Positions 10,967 to 22,588 of a DNA stretch of 39,823 nt are shown here, piece by piece. The position numbers were made by a program, and so were the translations under genes. Location: contig CAUDNR010001369.1 in the NCBI GenBank assembly GCA_958430865.1, positions 31,505 to 71,327 of the forward strand, in the 5' to 3' direction. The DNA is from Entrophospora sp. SA101 (taxonomy: Eukaryota; Glomeromycota; Glomeromycetes; Entrophosporales; Entrophosporaceae). Positions within the stretch are counted from its first letter, which is position 1. Each line of letters starts with the position of its first letter. The notes beneath the pieces were generated by a model. That model saw only the letters and a program-made list of their open reading frames with translations, had not been told where the DNA came from and made no database searches.

Positions 10967-12166
10967 ATAATTTTCAGCACGCCTTTTGTATATATAACTT
11001 TACTATATATTTTTAATTCGATTTCCCTTAAACAATACAAAACATAATGTATCCTCGATTATCTTATTTGAATAACAAATAAATGACGCGTTTTTATCTA
11101 AAAAATTCAATGATTTATGAGGTCTCCGCTGAGATCAAGCAAGCGAGAGTAAGGTTAATAGTAAAAGCACGAATATCATTACCAAAAATGCAAAAATCTT
11201 TATATAAAGATATTAAAGATATCATCAATCAGCCAATAGGAATATATAGTTTTCTTTGTTTGGAAAACGCGAAGATGATTTTCTTTATTATTAATAATGT
11301 GTATTGTTTACTTTTTACCCCTATTCCATACATTTGTAATTAGTAATAAATAATAATATGTTTACTAATAATATTATTATTTTCTTTCTCAACAAGAAAC
11401 TTCTTCAACAGCAAGAATCTTCAAGACTTTCGACGGCAAGACCTTCCACTACATAACCACCACCATCATTTATTATTATGATTTACAAAGGTAAGAATAA
11501 ACACATTCTGTTGATTGGTTCTGTAAGAACTATATTGAGAAAACTTCTGTTTTATTTTATTATTATTTATTCATTTTCTTATTTTCATAAAAATAAAAGA
11601 GACACTCTACTGCCAAGGATTGGTTTTAGTTTCAATTCTTCCTCACCCCCATTGGTCTCCAACAGAACCGCAACAAAACCTCAGGAAGAGGCAACTGTTT
11701 GCGGGGCATCACCGGACTTTTGACCATATAATAAAAGGGTCAGAAGCTTATTCGTCGTGCGCAGGCATTTATTATTTCACATGGCAGTAAGTATCATAAA
11801 TAATAATATTAATGATATATGCGAGTTCTATTAATAAATTAATATTTTTAAAATTAATATATTAATATATAGTCATATTATTATTACTAACTAATTATAG
11901 GTAGAGTATATACTATCTGGAAATAGCAGATTTGGTTTGTAGATAATGTTGTCAGAAAGTAAAAAGTATGTGAATCTCTAAATTGAAGAAATTAAACAAT
12001 AATTTGCTCTTGACATTAAAATTGGTATTAATTAATTGTAGGCGGTTTAGTCAACATTTTATCACTTCCTTAATAGTCGTTTGAAAATTCTAGTATAACT
12101 TCACTTCCACCACCTTCATTTTCATTTCCATTTTATTTCATCTTCATTTTCACTTCCATCTCCATC
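10967..12166. other. Single-copy end of contig A
   Basis: This stretch is not in the inverted repeat. It holds an 86-codon ATG frame at 11083-11343 with a TATATAA-like motif about 95 bases upstream, and an 81-codon frame at 11478-11723. Neither has a motif I recognise and either may be chance. The last 80 bases before the gap are a TTC/TCC-rich pyrimidine tract, a likely reason for the assembly break. Confidence 0.4.
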
Positions 12167-12176
12167 NNNNNNNNNN
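12167..12176. other. Assembly gap (10 N)
   Basis: Exactly ten N. A round size suggests a placeholder, so adjacency of the two contigs is not proven. It falls between a pyrimidine-rich tract and an 18-bp tandem array, both difficult to assemble. Confidence 0.98.
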
Positions 12177-12468
12177 ATAATTGGAATAGAACGAATAATT
12201 GGAATAGAACGAATAATTCGAATAGAACGAATAATTCGAATAGAACGAATAATTGGAATAGAACGAATAATTGGAATAGAACGAATAATTCGAATAGAAC
12301 GAATAATTCGAATAGAACGAATAATTGGAATAGAACGAATAATTGGAATAGAACGAATAATTCGAATAGAACGAATAATTCGAATAGAACGAATAATTGG
12401 AATAGAACGAATAATTGGAATAGAACGAATAATTCGAATAGAACGAATAATTCGAATAGAACGAATAA
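12177..12468. repeat. 18-bp tandem array organised as a four-unit higher-order repeat
   Basis: Sixteen 18-bp units run straight out of the gap. The two unit variants (TTGGAAT, TTCGAAT) follow the strict order GG, GG, CG, CG four times, giving a 72-bp higher-order period. The contig A version (108-238) carries that period once. True length is unknown because the array touches the gap. Confidence 0.93.
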
Positions 12469-13018
12469 TAATAATTCGAATTAAAATAAGAATATGTATT
12501 AAGAATAGAAACTCTATAATTTTTATCCTGCTATGATGTATTTTGTTTTTTGAGCCAATGTATGTTTTTTTGTCATTCTAAGTAATACAGGTGACCCATA
12601 AATGTCTATGCCACTGAATTCTGCACTAAAATTCCAGATGTAAAAATGAATATTAAGAGAAATTTTCTTTTAGCCGGCTAAGCTGTTTAAAAATTCCTTA
12701 GCAGGCTAACATCACTAATAATCATGTACTTTGACTGGTTCTGAGAGTGTGATTATATAGAGAAGCCTGACTATAGTTAAAGATTCTATTCGATTTGTGA
12801 ATACAGAGAGTACTCAAGCCTTCATCAACGGTTGTTCAGAGATAGTGACAGTAACAACAACTAGCATATCTCTTGTTTTTCTATATTAATATAATAGATA
12901 ATTAGTCATTTATACGTTTGCTAACTTTACTCACTGCTAACGGAATTCTTTATTTTAATACAAACTTTTAAACTAATTTATGATAATTATGTCATGGTAG
13001 CTTTGCCAAAAGTGTACG

Positions 13019-13201
13019 ATGCTTTCATTCAATGATTCAGATTTAAACTTTACTGATATTCTGAAAGATGGAAATAGCTTCGATCACATTTTAAGCGTTC
13101 ATTCAGACAATTATAACAGCCCGCCCAGTCAATGAATCTGGAATGGAAATGAAAGTGATAATGTTATGAGCGAGATGAAGAAATTATCAGTCTTTTTATA
13201 A
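13019..13201 (+). pseudogene. Short ORF fragment with in-frame TGA, second copy
   Basis: Same sequence as 770-952: 38 codons from an ATG, TGA at 13133-13135, and the frame open again to a TAA ending at 13201. Not recognised. Confidence 0.28.
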
Positions 13202-14431
13202 TAATTTAAATTATTGTGTGATAAACATTAATTAAATTTGCATTATAATTAATTTAATTCGATCTGTTTTGTTACTTTAATTTAACTTAAATTTCGATGA
13301 ATGTGTTGAATTCTATTTCCTTTTTAATAAAGTCTCCGACCTTATTATGTAAAACTATTATCGTTTATTATAACGTTAACTTTAGTGTATATTATTACTA
13401 AGGTTTTTTTATATCTTTTGGCATATTATTTATCAATAATGTGAATGGGCGGATTTTATACAGCCAGCTGTGTACTACAATTGCCGAGCAATACATCTCA
13501 AGTGCTTGTTAACGACCTAGTTATTTTCCCTTACTTTAATAATACGTTTAATACCTTTGCGAGTGACTAATGCCACTTTTAAATTTGAATCATATATATT
13601 GTTATATGTATATATTAATAAATTCAATATAATAGTATGATTTTCGTCATTCAAATTTAGTTTTCGATAATTGTTCTTTGATTTTTATCCTGGATATTTC
13701 TTTTCAAAATTTTGTTAACATGCTGTTTTTTTATCACAGTTACGAATTAGATGCGGATAAATATATTTCATGACCTGGAGTCTGTGTATGTATGTTTGTT
13801 CATAGGTTTATTAAGAATTTCAAAGCGTAAAGTCCTTTGATTATCATGATAAACTTAAACCTAAAAAGTCGAATTTCCAGATATTGCAGTATTGTAACGT
13901 TACCTGTTTAAATTTCTAGTGATTTATCTTCTTTTATAAGATTTACGTCATAAATTTCCACACATAGATAGGATTTTTCAGTATACATATCCCAGATATC
14001 TATTGGGTTGTGTAGTAGTATTCTGCTTGTTATTGCATCCAAATATCTGTATATTATGATTCTTCAGTCATTTGATTCAGATGTTGCATTCTATAATTGC
14101 TAATGTTAAATTAGCTATGATGGGCGAAATTGAATTACATATAGGTAGTCCTTTTATTTGTAAAAATGTTTCGTATTTATATTCAACGAAACTTGTAAGA
14201 ATCTTTTTATAAAATCCCATTTGGGGATTTTTACAATGAATTCACGGTTTGCTGAGGATCTTGTAATAGATGGTACATATCTTTAAGATCCGATGTGAAT
14301 ATAAATGCAATTTCACCTATTAAATGATACATCGGGAGTTATTTTGAAAGTTTCCACTACCCAATTTATATTTGACGAATATGGTCGTAGTTCTTTTTAT
14401 TTTCATTAATCCGTCCTACGTTTGGGGCGAT

Positions 14432-15060
14432 TAGAGATGGGCAAATGGCATATAGTTGAACACTATACGATACTATACGATACTTTACGTATAGTGCGTA
14501 TAGTGCGTATAGTAGTGTTGAAATTTGATTGGGTGATTTTCAAATAATAAGAAAAAAAAATAATTTGGCTCTTACGATAAGCATAAATCTTTAATTTATT
14601 CAACCTACACTTTTTTAGGTTTTATTTATGAATCATTAATTATATTGAATGAATTAAATATCATAAAAATCAAAACTGCTTTCATTTTTATTTGCTTCTT
14701 CAATAAAATTTTCATCAGCTTCTTTGATGAAATTTCAATTATGTTGTAATTTATCTGTACACTACTAGTATTTGAAGTATTAAAATGTTCTCCAAAATAA
14801 TTTCTTTTGATTTAAATTGTGGCATTTGGACAAAAACGTAAATGTTTTTCACATCTAGATATTGAACTAGAACGTTAATATTAAAATGTTGCCAAATTGC
14901 AGCCAAGTTTAAAATATATAAATCATGAGAAGAGTATTAATTAATTTTTATGTGCAATATTACATATATTATTTGGCAATATAAACAGGAATTGATTTAC
15001 ATTTACTACTATATTTTTCTAGAACTATACGCACTATACGTATAGTACTGATCTGCCCAT
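14432..15060. mobile_element. hAT-like element truncated at its 3' end
   Basis: Corresponds to 2183-2812 of the first copy. The final CTCTA and the right-hand target duplication are missing; after GCCCAT the sequence becomes the inverted arm. The left target site GGGGCGAT is retained. The break therefore lies 5 bases from the element's tip. Confidence 0.85.
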
Positions 15061-16084
15061 CACGTGAAAGTGACTTTTACCAATGAAATTTAAAGAAAAC
15101 TTATCAAAGGAAATATTAATTTTTCTATTATTCTTGGGTGGCAAACTTTAGGGTTACTTGTAAAATTGCATTTTTAATTTCTTAGCTAAGAAGTAGAAGT
15201 CTAAAATTTTGCTGCAATGAAATATTCATTAATCGTTTGGTTAGATTGATCACTACCCTCTGAGGAATGGATATCATCCTTGGTGGTAAACTAATAATAG
15301 TTGGTAGCTTTTGCTGTCCTCCACTGTGCACCTAGTCCTGCAACTTTGTAGAATCCTCTATTCCTCCAAAATGGAAGTGTAAGACCAAAAAGAACAAATC
15401 ATGAGAATTATAGCAATGATCTTTTCTATAATTCAATGGTTTCAATTGGTTGATATCATGAAGAATTAAGCTTCAAATTTACTATGTTGAGATGCCAATA
15501 TTACACATATGAATTTTGCAAGTTTTCAATATTAACTTATCATTATCATTATTAACACCATAAATTTTTTTCATAAACACCATTATCATCATCAACACCA
15601 CACCATCATCACAATAAAACTTAAAGACGTTGTATCACAAAATTGGTATTGTGGCGCAGTAAATTTTGTCCTGAATCGTTGTACGTTTAGACAGTACGTA
15701 GATTTTCCGTATTCCAATCTACCATTTTGTATTTATTGCTCATTTATAATTAGTAAATAAAGGATTTTGTTGAGAAGAAAAACTACTGGATCTTCTGACA
15801 TAGAAACTATGAGAGAACAGGCAAAGCCTAACTAATTATATGGCCTTTCATTCGGTTAAATTCTTACTAAATTCCTAATGTTCCAAGAAGAATGCTAAAT
15901 TTACAACCCTTAAAATATATTGATTGTGGGAGAGAATTAATATGGAATACAAATTTAATAATATTACATTTGGGAGTAAATACCGTGAAACCTTAAACCT
16001 TTTTTATTTTGATTCTCTAAACAGTTCCGGGAGATACCCAGGCTCAATCTCGTCCAGAAAACAGTAAAAAATAAGCCATAATAT

Positions 16085-16206
16085 ACAATCAAACCTCGTT
16101 TCAACGAATTATAATTAAATTCGCGTGATAAAATTTGTTTGAACACGATTAATAATTTTGGCATAAATGCAAGATCCCGTAGATCCGTTGGAACGAGGAT
16201 TGACTA
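16085..16206. mobile_element. Tigger/pogo-type MITE (right copy)
   Basis: Mirror image of 9821-9942, with the same CCTCGTTTCAACG-type ends and flanking TA. Confidence 0.6.
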
Positions 16207-17169
16207 TATGTATAACCTGTGTGAATTATTGACAAAAACCGGGAAGAAAATGCGGATATAATATTTTATCATTCTCCCGATGCTCTAAACTTAAATCACC
16301 CTAAATAGTTTTAGACGGTTTCGTTTCAGGTTTTCACTAACCTAAGAGTTCTGGATCGCAACATTGAGAGTAATGCATCATTTTTTCTCTAATAATTATT
16401 ATGTTAATTTTTATTATTTTTTTTTTATTAAGAATTTAATGAGAAAACTTCGCGTCATATGCTGACAAATTTATTCGTCCGATCAACCTTTCTTTATTGG
16501 TATTAGGACTATGATGAATAATATTAATAATAACAAGTGTATCTAATTTAATTAATTATTAAATCTATTGATCTTATTCTCATGATTCATTCGTAAAGAC
16601 TAAATATGCAAGAAAATAAATCAACATACTCTACAGTATTGAGAATGAACTTGCGAGCATGAACCAATGGATGTATTGTTCCGATCATTTTTGAATGCAT
16701 TCATTGCAGGTTAATTTTTCTGGAATAATAAGTTGGCCGTTTGATAAATTCGAGATCAAACGAAATATCTATTAAACGTGGAAATGAATGACAAATATTG
16801 ATGTTCCAATTGAATTCCCCGAAAATTTAAAAGTGCAGAAACCTATTATAATGGGATTGATAAATTAAATGGATTAATATCCCGATAATGGCGATCAATA
16901 ATAATGACCAATAATAAATAAAAAAATTACTTTTGCCGTCGCGTGCACAAATAGCTTGTTTGTCAGAAATTCCAAGTAGGATCCATAATAAACATGATGA
17001 GCCAAGAGTGCGGATCTTTAAAAAAATGATCATTGGGAATTGGAATCTTTAATTCTTTTGGGCAAGCTGCTTCAAGTTCGTGAGGATGTTCTTTTAAATG
17101 ATCCGGATCAGCCACCGATAGTAAAGCACAAATGTATTCAACTCCTTCTTTCGCAACAACTATTTTCAC

Positions 17170-17263
17170 AATAGTTTTACAAATACCAGTGAAATATTAT
17201 TTGTAAAAAATATTGTTATTTCACAATGTGAAACCTTTGTGAATTACATTTTTTCTACCAGTG
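17170..17263 (-). mobile_element. Possible CACTA/EnSpm-type terminal sequence, mirror copy
   Basis: Mirror of 8334-8427. CACTGGTAGAAAAAA is read on the minus strand from 17263. No partner end was found in this arm either. Confidence 0.35.
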
Positions 17264-17689
17264 CTTATGTCTTTTTTGTTATGTCCCATTAATTCATCAA
17301 TCAATTGATCCGTCAAAATATTCTAGTTTTGACAGATAAAAAAACCCATTGTTGATCTATAATCTATTAATTCTATTTCTATTTTATGTTTATTTTTCAA
17401 AAAAAGGAAAGAAGAAAATTATAAAATAAAAAATAAAAATAATTGATAAAATATAAAAAAAAAGTGTATAATAGAATTGATGTTGAATTGATATTGATGT
17501 TTTGTATATATTATATTTTTTTTTGTAGTAACAAACAAATTAAGAACAAATTAGGAAATTCAAAATTTGATTTCGCGTACGCGTTATTTCCACACATAAA
17601 ATAAATTTTTCGTGTACTTGTGACATTCTGTTATGAAATAGTGAACTGTGCCATATGTTATTTAAAATTTTCGGTTCCAATAATGAACT

Positions 17690-19242
17690 TTATGAAAAAT
17701 ATAAAGCAGTGTCTAGCTCATTTAAATCAACTTGATGAGGATCTAAAAAAGAAGAACCATAGTATTGATGTAATTAATTTTTAAAATGATTAAAAAGTTA
17801 ATTAATTAATAACTAATAAATAAAATTTTAATAATTACCACTATCATTACTAATGATTGTCACTTTGTTGGAATTAACAGGCCGGGGAAGATTTTCAAAC
17901 TTTAATAATCTGCTGGTATAAACAGCATTTGGGTGAATTGTTGCAGAAAGTGTTGAAGGATCAAATTTTTTTTTATCCATTTCATAAAATTCCTTCCTAT
18001 ATGATCTTAATTCATCAATTTTTTCTTTAGAATATTTAAGCCGTCCAATTTCATAGCCATATCCAAAATTGTTTATTAATTCATTGTTAAATGAGTAATT
18101 CCAAAATTCGACTATTTCTCCAACCTCTCCAGCAGATGGGCGTTTATCTGGATTAGCATCCATGCATCTGTATGCTAATTCAATGTAGAATTTTGGAGTA
18201 TTATTTGAGAATCCAGGTCTTAAACCTTCGCATATCTTTGTTGCAAGATTCAAACCATGTGCCAAGTTACTGAAAGGATGTTGGCTGGTTGATATTACGG
18301 ACATCAATACTCCAAAACTATATATATCTGATGCCTGTGTGTATTGTTCTCCTCTTAATACTTCTGGTGCAACATATGGCAATACTCCATATATGCCATT
18401 TTTATTTGATGTTGATGTTTGATTTGCTGGGATTGATAATCCTAAATCTGCAACGTATGAATAATTATATTTGGCACCTTTATGTTGAAGAATATTGCCA
18501 CTATGAAGGTCACGATGAACAAAATTATGCATATGAATAAATTTCAACCCATCAATAATTCCATGAAGGATTTCAATTTTGTTATTCCATTTTATATTTT
18601 TAAAAAATTTTAATAAATAATTTTGAAGACTTCCATTTTTTAAATAGTCCATTACAAATATATATTCTTTTGAAATTGGGTCTTGTGTTATTCCATAAAT
18701 TAAAATCAGGCTTGATTTATTATGAAACTTGACATAATTTTTGAACTACAAAAGGAAATAAAATAAATCAATCTCGATAATAGTAAAGTAGAAAAAAATA
18801 ATGTGAAATAATTTACCTCATTAAGAAATTCATCAGAATTTTTTTGTGAATTTTTTAATTTTTTTAATGCCACAATCCTATCTTTATTAACCCTTTTTCC
18901 ATTACTTGCGTATTTCCAACCATTTTTCCAAGTAGTTTTGTATATAGTTGCAAACGCTCCTTCACCTATCTTTTCAATAATTGTTAAATCATCATAGGGA
19001 ATCCATTGAAGATAACGTTCGTTAGCATACTCGGTTGCTTGAAGTTGTGTACTTTTAATCAACTCATCAATTGTTTCATTGCCACTGGTCCATCCTTCCG
19101 TTAATAATTTTGGATCACATGATTGACACCATGAAAGACTAGTATTATTACAAGTTAGACATTTGCCGTATATTTTGGTTCGTTGATGTAAATATCTATC
19201 ATTTTCATTTATTTTATTTTTGAATAATTTTTTAATTATCAT
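17690..19242 (-). CDS. Tyrosine-kinase-like protein kinase, three exons (right copy)
   Basis: Mirror copy of the kinase at 6355-7907, predicted to give an identical 461-residue protein. Exons on the minus strand are 19242-18817, 18745-17839 and 17742-17690. All kinase motifs (GEGAFATIY, VALKK, HRDLHSGN, ADLGLS, APE) and both introns are preserved without change. Complete identity down to the introns means very recent duplication, gene conversion between arms, or a single locus assembled twice. Upstream DNA is identical for about 3.3 kb (to 22588), so both copies would have the same promoter. The 430-bp difference lies downstream of the gene. Confidence 0.88.
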
Positions 19243-20866
19243 TTTTTTAAATTTTATTAAATATGCAAACGTCAATTAATAAACATTTAGACTTATATTA
19301 AAAAATTGTAAATGATAAAATTATAAATGGATTGATAAAGTGTACATTGTATGCATGCATTGTTTATCCAATATGATGAAATTTAATTTGTTCGTAATTT
19401 CTTTGCAACTTCTCAATTGATCAAAGGAGAAATGTTTAACCGTGATGGATTTTTTATGGTAAAATGTCAAAATATAACATGTACGCCAACGCTCCAAACT
19501 TGACTCTTTCTAAAAACACCGCCATTTTGAAGCTATTTATTTATATTCGTACTACATAAATTTGGTAATACTAATACTAAAACATTTCCTTTTTCCAAGC
19601 ATGAATGAAAGAGAGTTTTAATTACTCAGGAAACACAAGCAGAAATTAAAATTCGGAACCATTTGTTATGAGTGTACAACCTCCTTTGAGAGGATGGATT
19701 TATTAGATTCAATAATGGAGTTAATTATTGGTTAAGTTTTTTCTTTAAAAAAAACCGCTAATTCGGAAATCATATAAAAAAGATGTCAGTCATTATTGTA
19801 TATTTTATAAATTTTTATTTTCCAATTGTAATTTTGAATAAATCATGCATTTGACGGCGACAAAAGTACACTTATTGTAAAACAAAAAAAAAAAAAGTTA
19901 AAATAAATGATTCAAAAAAACAAGTCAAGATGCAAGAAACCGGTTGCTTCTGTTTTTGGGATTGATTAATCATATATTTTTTTGTAATTCGTAGTTTTAA
20001 CATTTATATGATGAAAACAACAATATTATTCTGGTGTGAATTTGCTGCAATGAGTCCTATATACCATGAGGATTATTTATGTAATTGGGTAAAAAACAGT
20101 TCAAGTCCTAGTCTTATCGGAAGAATGTTTGGTGTTTTAGTTTATGGAATCTAACGGAGAAGTTATAGAAATGATTTGTTGGCATGATCAAAATGTAATG
20201 ATAAAAAACAAACTAGCATTATTTTGCTTTGTAAGTAAATTTTTGAGGGATATTTGATAATTATTTTAGTTGATTTAATAATTTTTTGTGTAAAAAGATA
20301 AAAATGGCGGAATTTTTGTTATCACCAACATCCATGAAGATTTGTTAAGAGGCGGCTTAATTTATACAATAATTTTTATGATTTTTACATTTCCAAATTG
20401 ATATCTTTAAAAAAATTACATAATTGGATATGTAGTAAAGCAAGGAATATATTTAATTATGGTCTCATCAATACGTGTGAAGTTTTATTAGTAGGTATTT
20501 TCTCTCAATTGGGACTAGGGCACGGGTCATGGTACACTTTAATAATAATTATTATTTTAATTTTTTTGCTCCTATCGTTTTTGGCATATTCGTAACTTTA
20601 ATTTATATATTGGTACAATTGATCCTTTAGATGTTAATAAACAAAATGATAGATCGCCAAAGTATCCAGAAATCAGGAATTGGAAATGAATTGATAACTA
20701 AACATTTTTACCTAAAAGAGTAATTACAGGGAGTTGTTGCACCATATGCGGACGATTTCCGGGTAGTTCTAACCTTTATTCCTGTGTTCGGATGGATACA
20801 GTTTTATCCTGGCGAGGGATAAATATAAATGCACAGATATATCTCTGATCACTTGGCCCGTATATA
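19243..20866. other. Intergenic stretch upstream of the right-copy kinase
   Basis: Mirror of 4731-6354. It contains the 65-codon TTG-initiated frame at 20398-20595 (plus strand), with a hydrophobic C-terminus but no recognisable identity. I see no other gene. Confidence 0.45.
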
Positions 20867-21290
20867 TTGAGTGAATTATCCGACCGATACTCAAAGATCG
20901 ATAAGATCGATAAGGGGGATATCCCTCTTATATGTTTTCCCAGGCTGAGGCTCTATCCCTACGAACTGAGGAATAAAGGTGTAACCTTTCGGAACTTGTC
21001 CGCATGGGCTGAGTTGTTATTGTTTGAAAAAAGCAAAAGGTTTGCTGTATTGTTTGGAATTGATGATTTTAAGGCCCTTGATGGATTGGTTTCAAGTTTT
21101 CAACAAAGATATAATATAAAGCAACAAAGAAATAATATCCTATATAATTATGTTGAAACTGGTAAATTCATTTATAATTTACTAATGATCTTTTATAGAA
21201 TGTACTCAATTTATTGGGAGCATTTAGAACCTTCAAAAGCATTATAAACCGGTCCTCTTTCTGGCGTTAAATGATCAAAATCAAAGGCAA

Positions 21291-21440
21291 CATCAGGAAA
21301 ATAAATCTTACATAAACCTACGTAGGGTTCAGAATTGGCCAGCATTATGTCGATATTTTGGTAATTCTGTTAACATTTCCGCATAATGCTGGTCAGTTTT
21401 AAACCCTACGTAGGTTTACATGAGATTTATTTTCCTGATG
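21291..21440. mobile_element. 150-bp fold-back MITE (right copy)
   Basis: Mirror of 4157-4306. CATCAGGAAAATAAATCT ends with AA on both flanks, and the whole element can fold into a hairpin of about 60-base arms. Confidence 0.85.
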
Positions 21441-21813
21441 AACTCTTTTCTTAATTATGAATGCAATATAGGACTGTAAAACTTCCTCATCTATTTATCA
21501 ATAAAAATCAAACTCCGAGAGACATTATAGAAATCTATTGTTATTGGAATGCAAAAGCCTGGCTTCAGGTTTCCATTTTGGAACCTTTATTTGAAGAAAT
21601 TAAACGATCTAATGATGGAAAAAAAGCAAAATTATGTTATTACATGATAATACATCAGTGCATATTTTTGATGAAATACTATTTTTAACAAATATTACAC
21701 TTCATCATCTTTCTCCTGATATGACTGCTTTTTTATAACCTGCAGACGCAGGAATCATTAATTCATCTATTAAAACAATAAATATAATTATTTGTTCTAA
21801 CCTATGTTTATTC

Positions 21814-22100
21814 GGGTCTGGTACGTTTCCCCGACAACCGTTTCCCGACAGGACGTTTCCCCGACATTTCCCCAACAGGACATTTCTCCGATAAGATTTT
21901 GTTAACTATATTTAATATTAATTGGCTAATAAATGGCCTAACCGACTTAAGCAGCTTAGTCACCTAATGAATGGATTAATAGACTTAAATGGTTTGATAA
22001 AACTTAGCCAGCTATGGCATGACAAGGAAACAAATAAATATTGTAATACAAGATGTATTTGTCGGGGAAACGGTCGTCGGGGAAACGTCTAGGTGCCGTT
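21814..22100. mobile_element. GTTTCCCCGAC terminal-repeat element (right copy)
   Basis: Mirror of 3497-3783. Tandem GTTTCCCCGACA words at 21824-21890 face inverted ones at 22060-22088. It splits the transposase fossil; outer limits are approximate. Confidence 0.6.
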
Positions 22101-22434
22101 TTTTTCGGGCTCATTCTAAGGAATTGCTTGTTAAAATCAGAATTAATGTTTATGATATGCATCACAACCTTGGTAACTCCTCTTCAAGTATTAAAAACAT
22201 CATATCCAATCACATTCTGTTCAAATACTTGGAAAGAAGTAACAATTAAAAATTGTTGGTCAAAAACAGATGTTTCAGAGGATGCTGTGAAAGTAGATAT
22301 GAGTAGCAATGATAATTTAATTGATGAATTGAAGCCTCTGGTAACTGGATGGAGAAATTTAATAATAAATAAGTTAAATTTTGGTTGAAAAATAACTTGG
22401 TTGTAAGCCTCACTGATAAAAACCTCGGTTTACA

Positions 22435-22585
22435 CATCAGGAAATTAATTTAGCGTAAACTTGCATAAATCTTACGATGCCGACGTAATATTGTGTAAAT
22501 CTTACAGTGCCGACGTAAGTTTTACACTTTTTTATTATTAAACTTACAATTGACACGTGTAAAATTTTTTTATATTTTCCGGATG
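22435..22585 (+). mobile_element. 151-bp CATC-type MITE, copy B
   Basis: Mirror of 3012-3162, bounded by CATCAGGAAATT and the complement of CATCCGGAAAAT, with CA on both flanks. Its outer end directly abuts the remaining 3' end of the Crinkler-type gene, whose open frame runs 13 codons into the MITE (to 22544). Confidence 0.82.
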
Positions 22586-22588
22586 CAG

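Larger units (their letters stand above)
12481..15060 (+). repeat. Block R, second copy
   Basis: Direct repeat of 232-2812, near-identical. It includes the 60-codon TGA-broken ORF at 13019-13201. The block ends abruptly inside the hAT-like element, where the inverted arm begins. Confidence 0.93.
20867..22388 (+). pseudogene. Fossil pogo/Tigger-like DDE transposase (right copy)
   Basis: Same relic as 3209-4730, here on the plus strand. The DNA-binding part is 20867-21247, with VETG in place of the catalytic DETG. A fold-back MITE sits at 21291-21440. The DDE core runs 21461-21775 with a frameshift just before LLHDNTSVHI and a TAA in place of Gln before PADAGI. A second element follows at about 21814-22100, and the C-terminal part (IKNCWSKTDVSED) ends at 22388. 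Loss of the first Asp, two nested insertions and several stops show long inactivity. The nested insertions are younger than the transposase and give a relative dating. Confidence 0.8.
15061..22588 (-). repeat. Right arm of the large inverted duplication
   Basis: Reverse complement of 3009-10966 without the 430-bp tandem duplication. The spacer between the arms (10967-15060) is about 4.1 kb and contains the 10-N gap and the second block R. Stretches within this arm that are not itemised separately are noncoding mirrors of the left arm. Confidence 0.95.

Noticed and set aside
12177..12468. CRISPR-like array
   Set aside because: Units are contiguous 18-mers without spacers, in a eukaryotic context.
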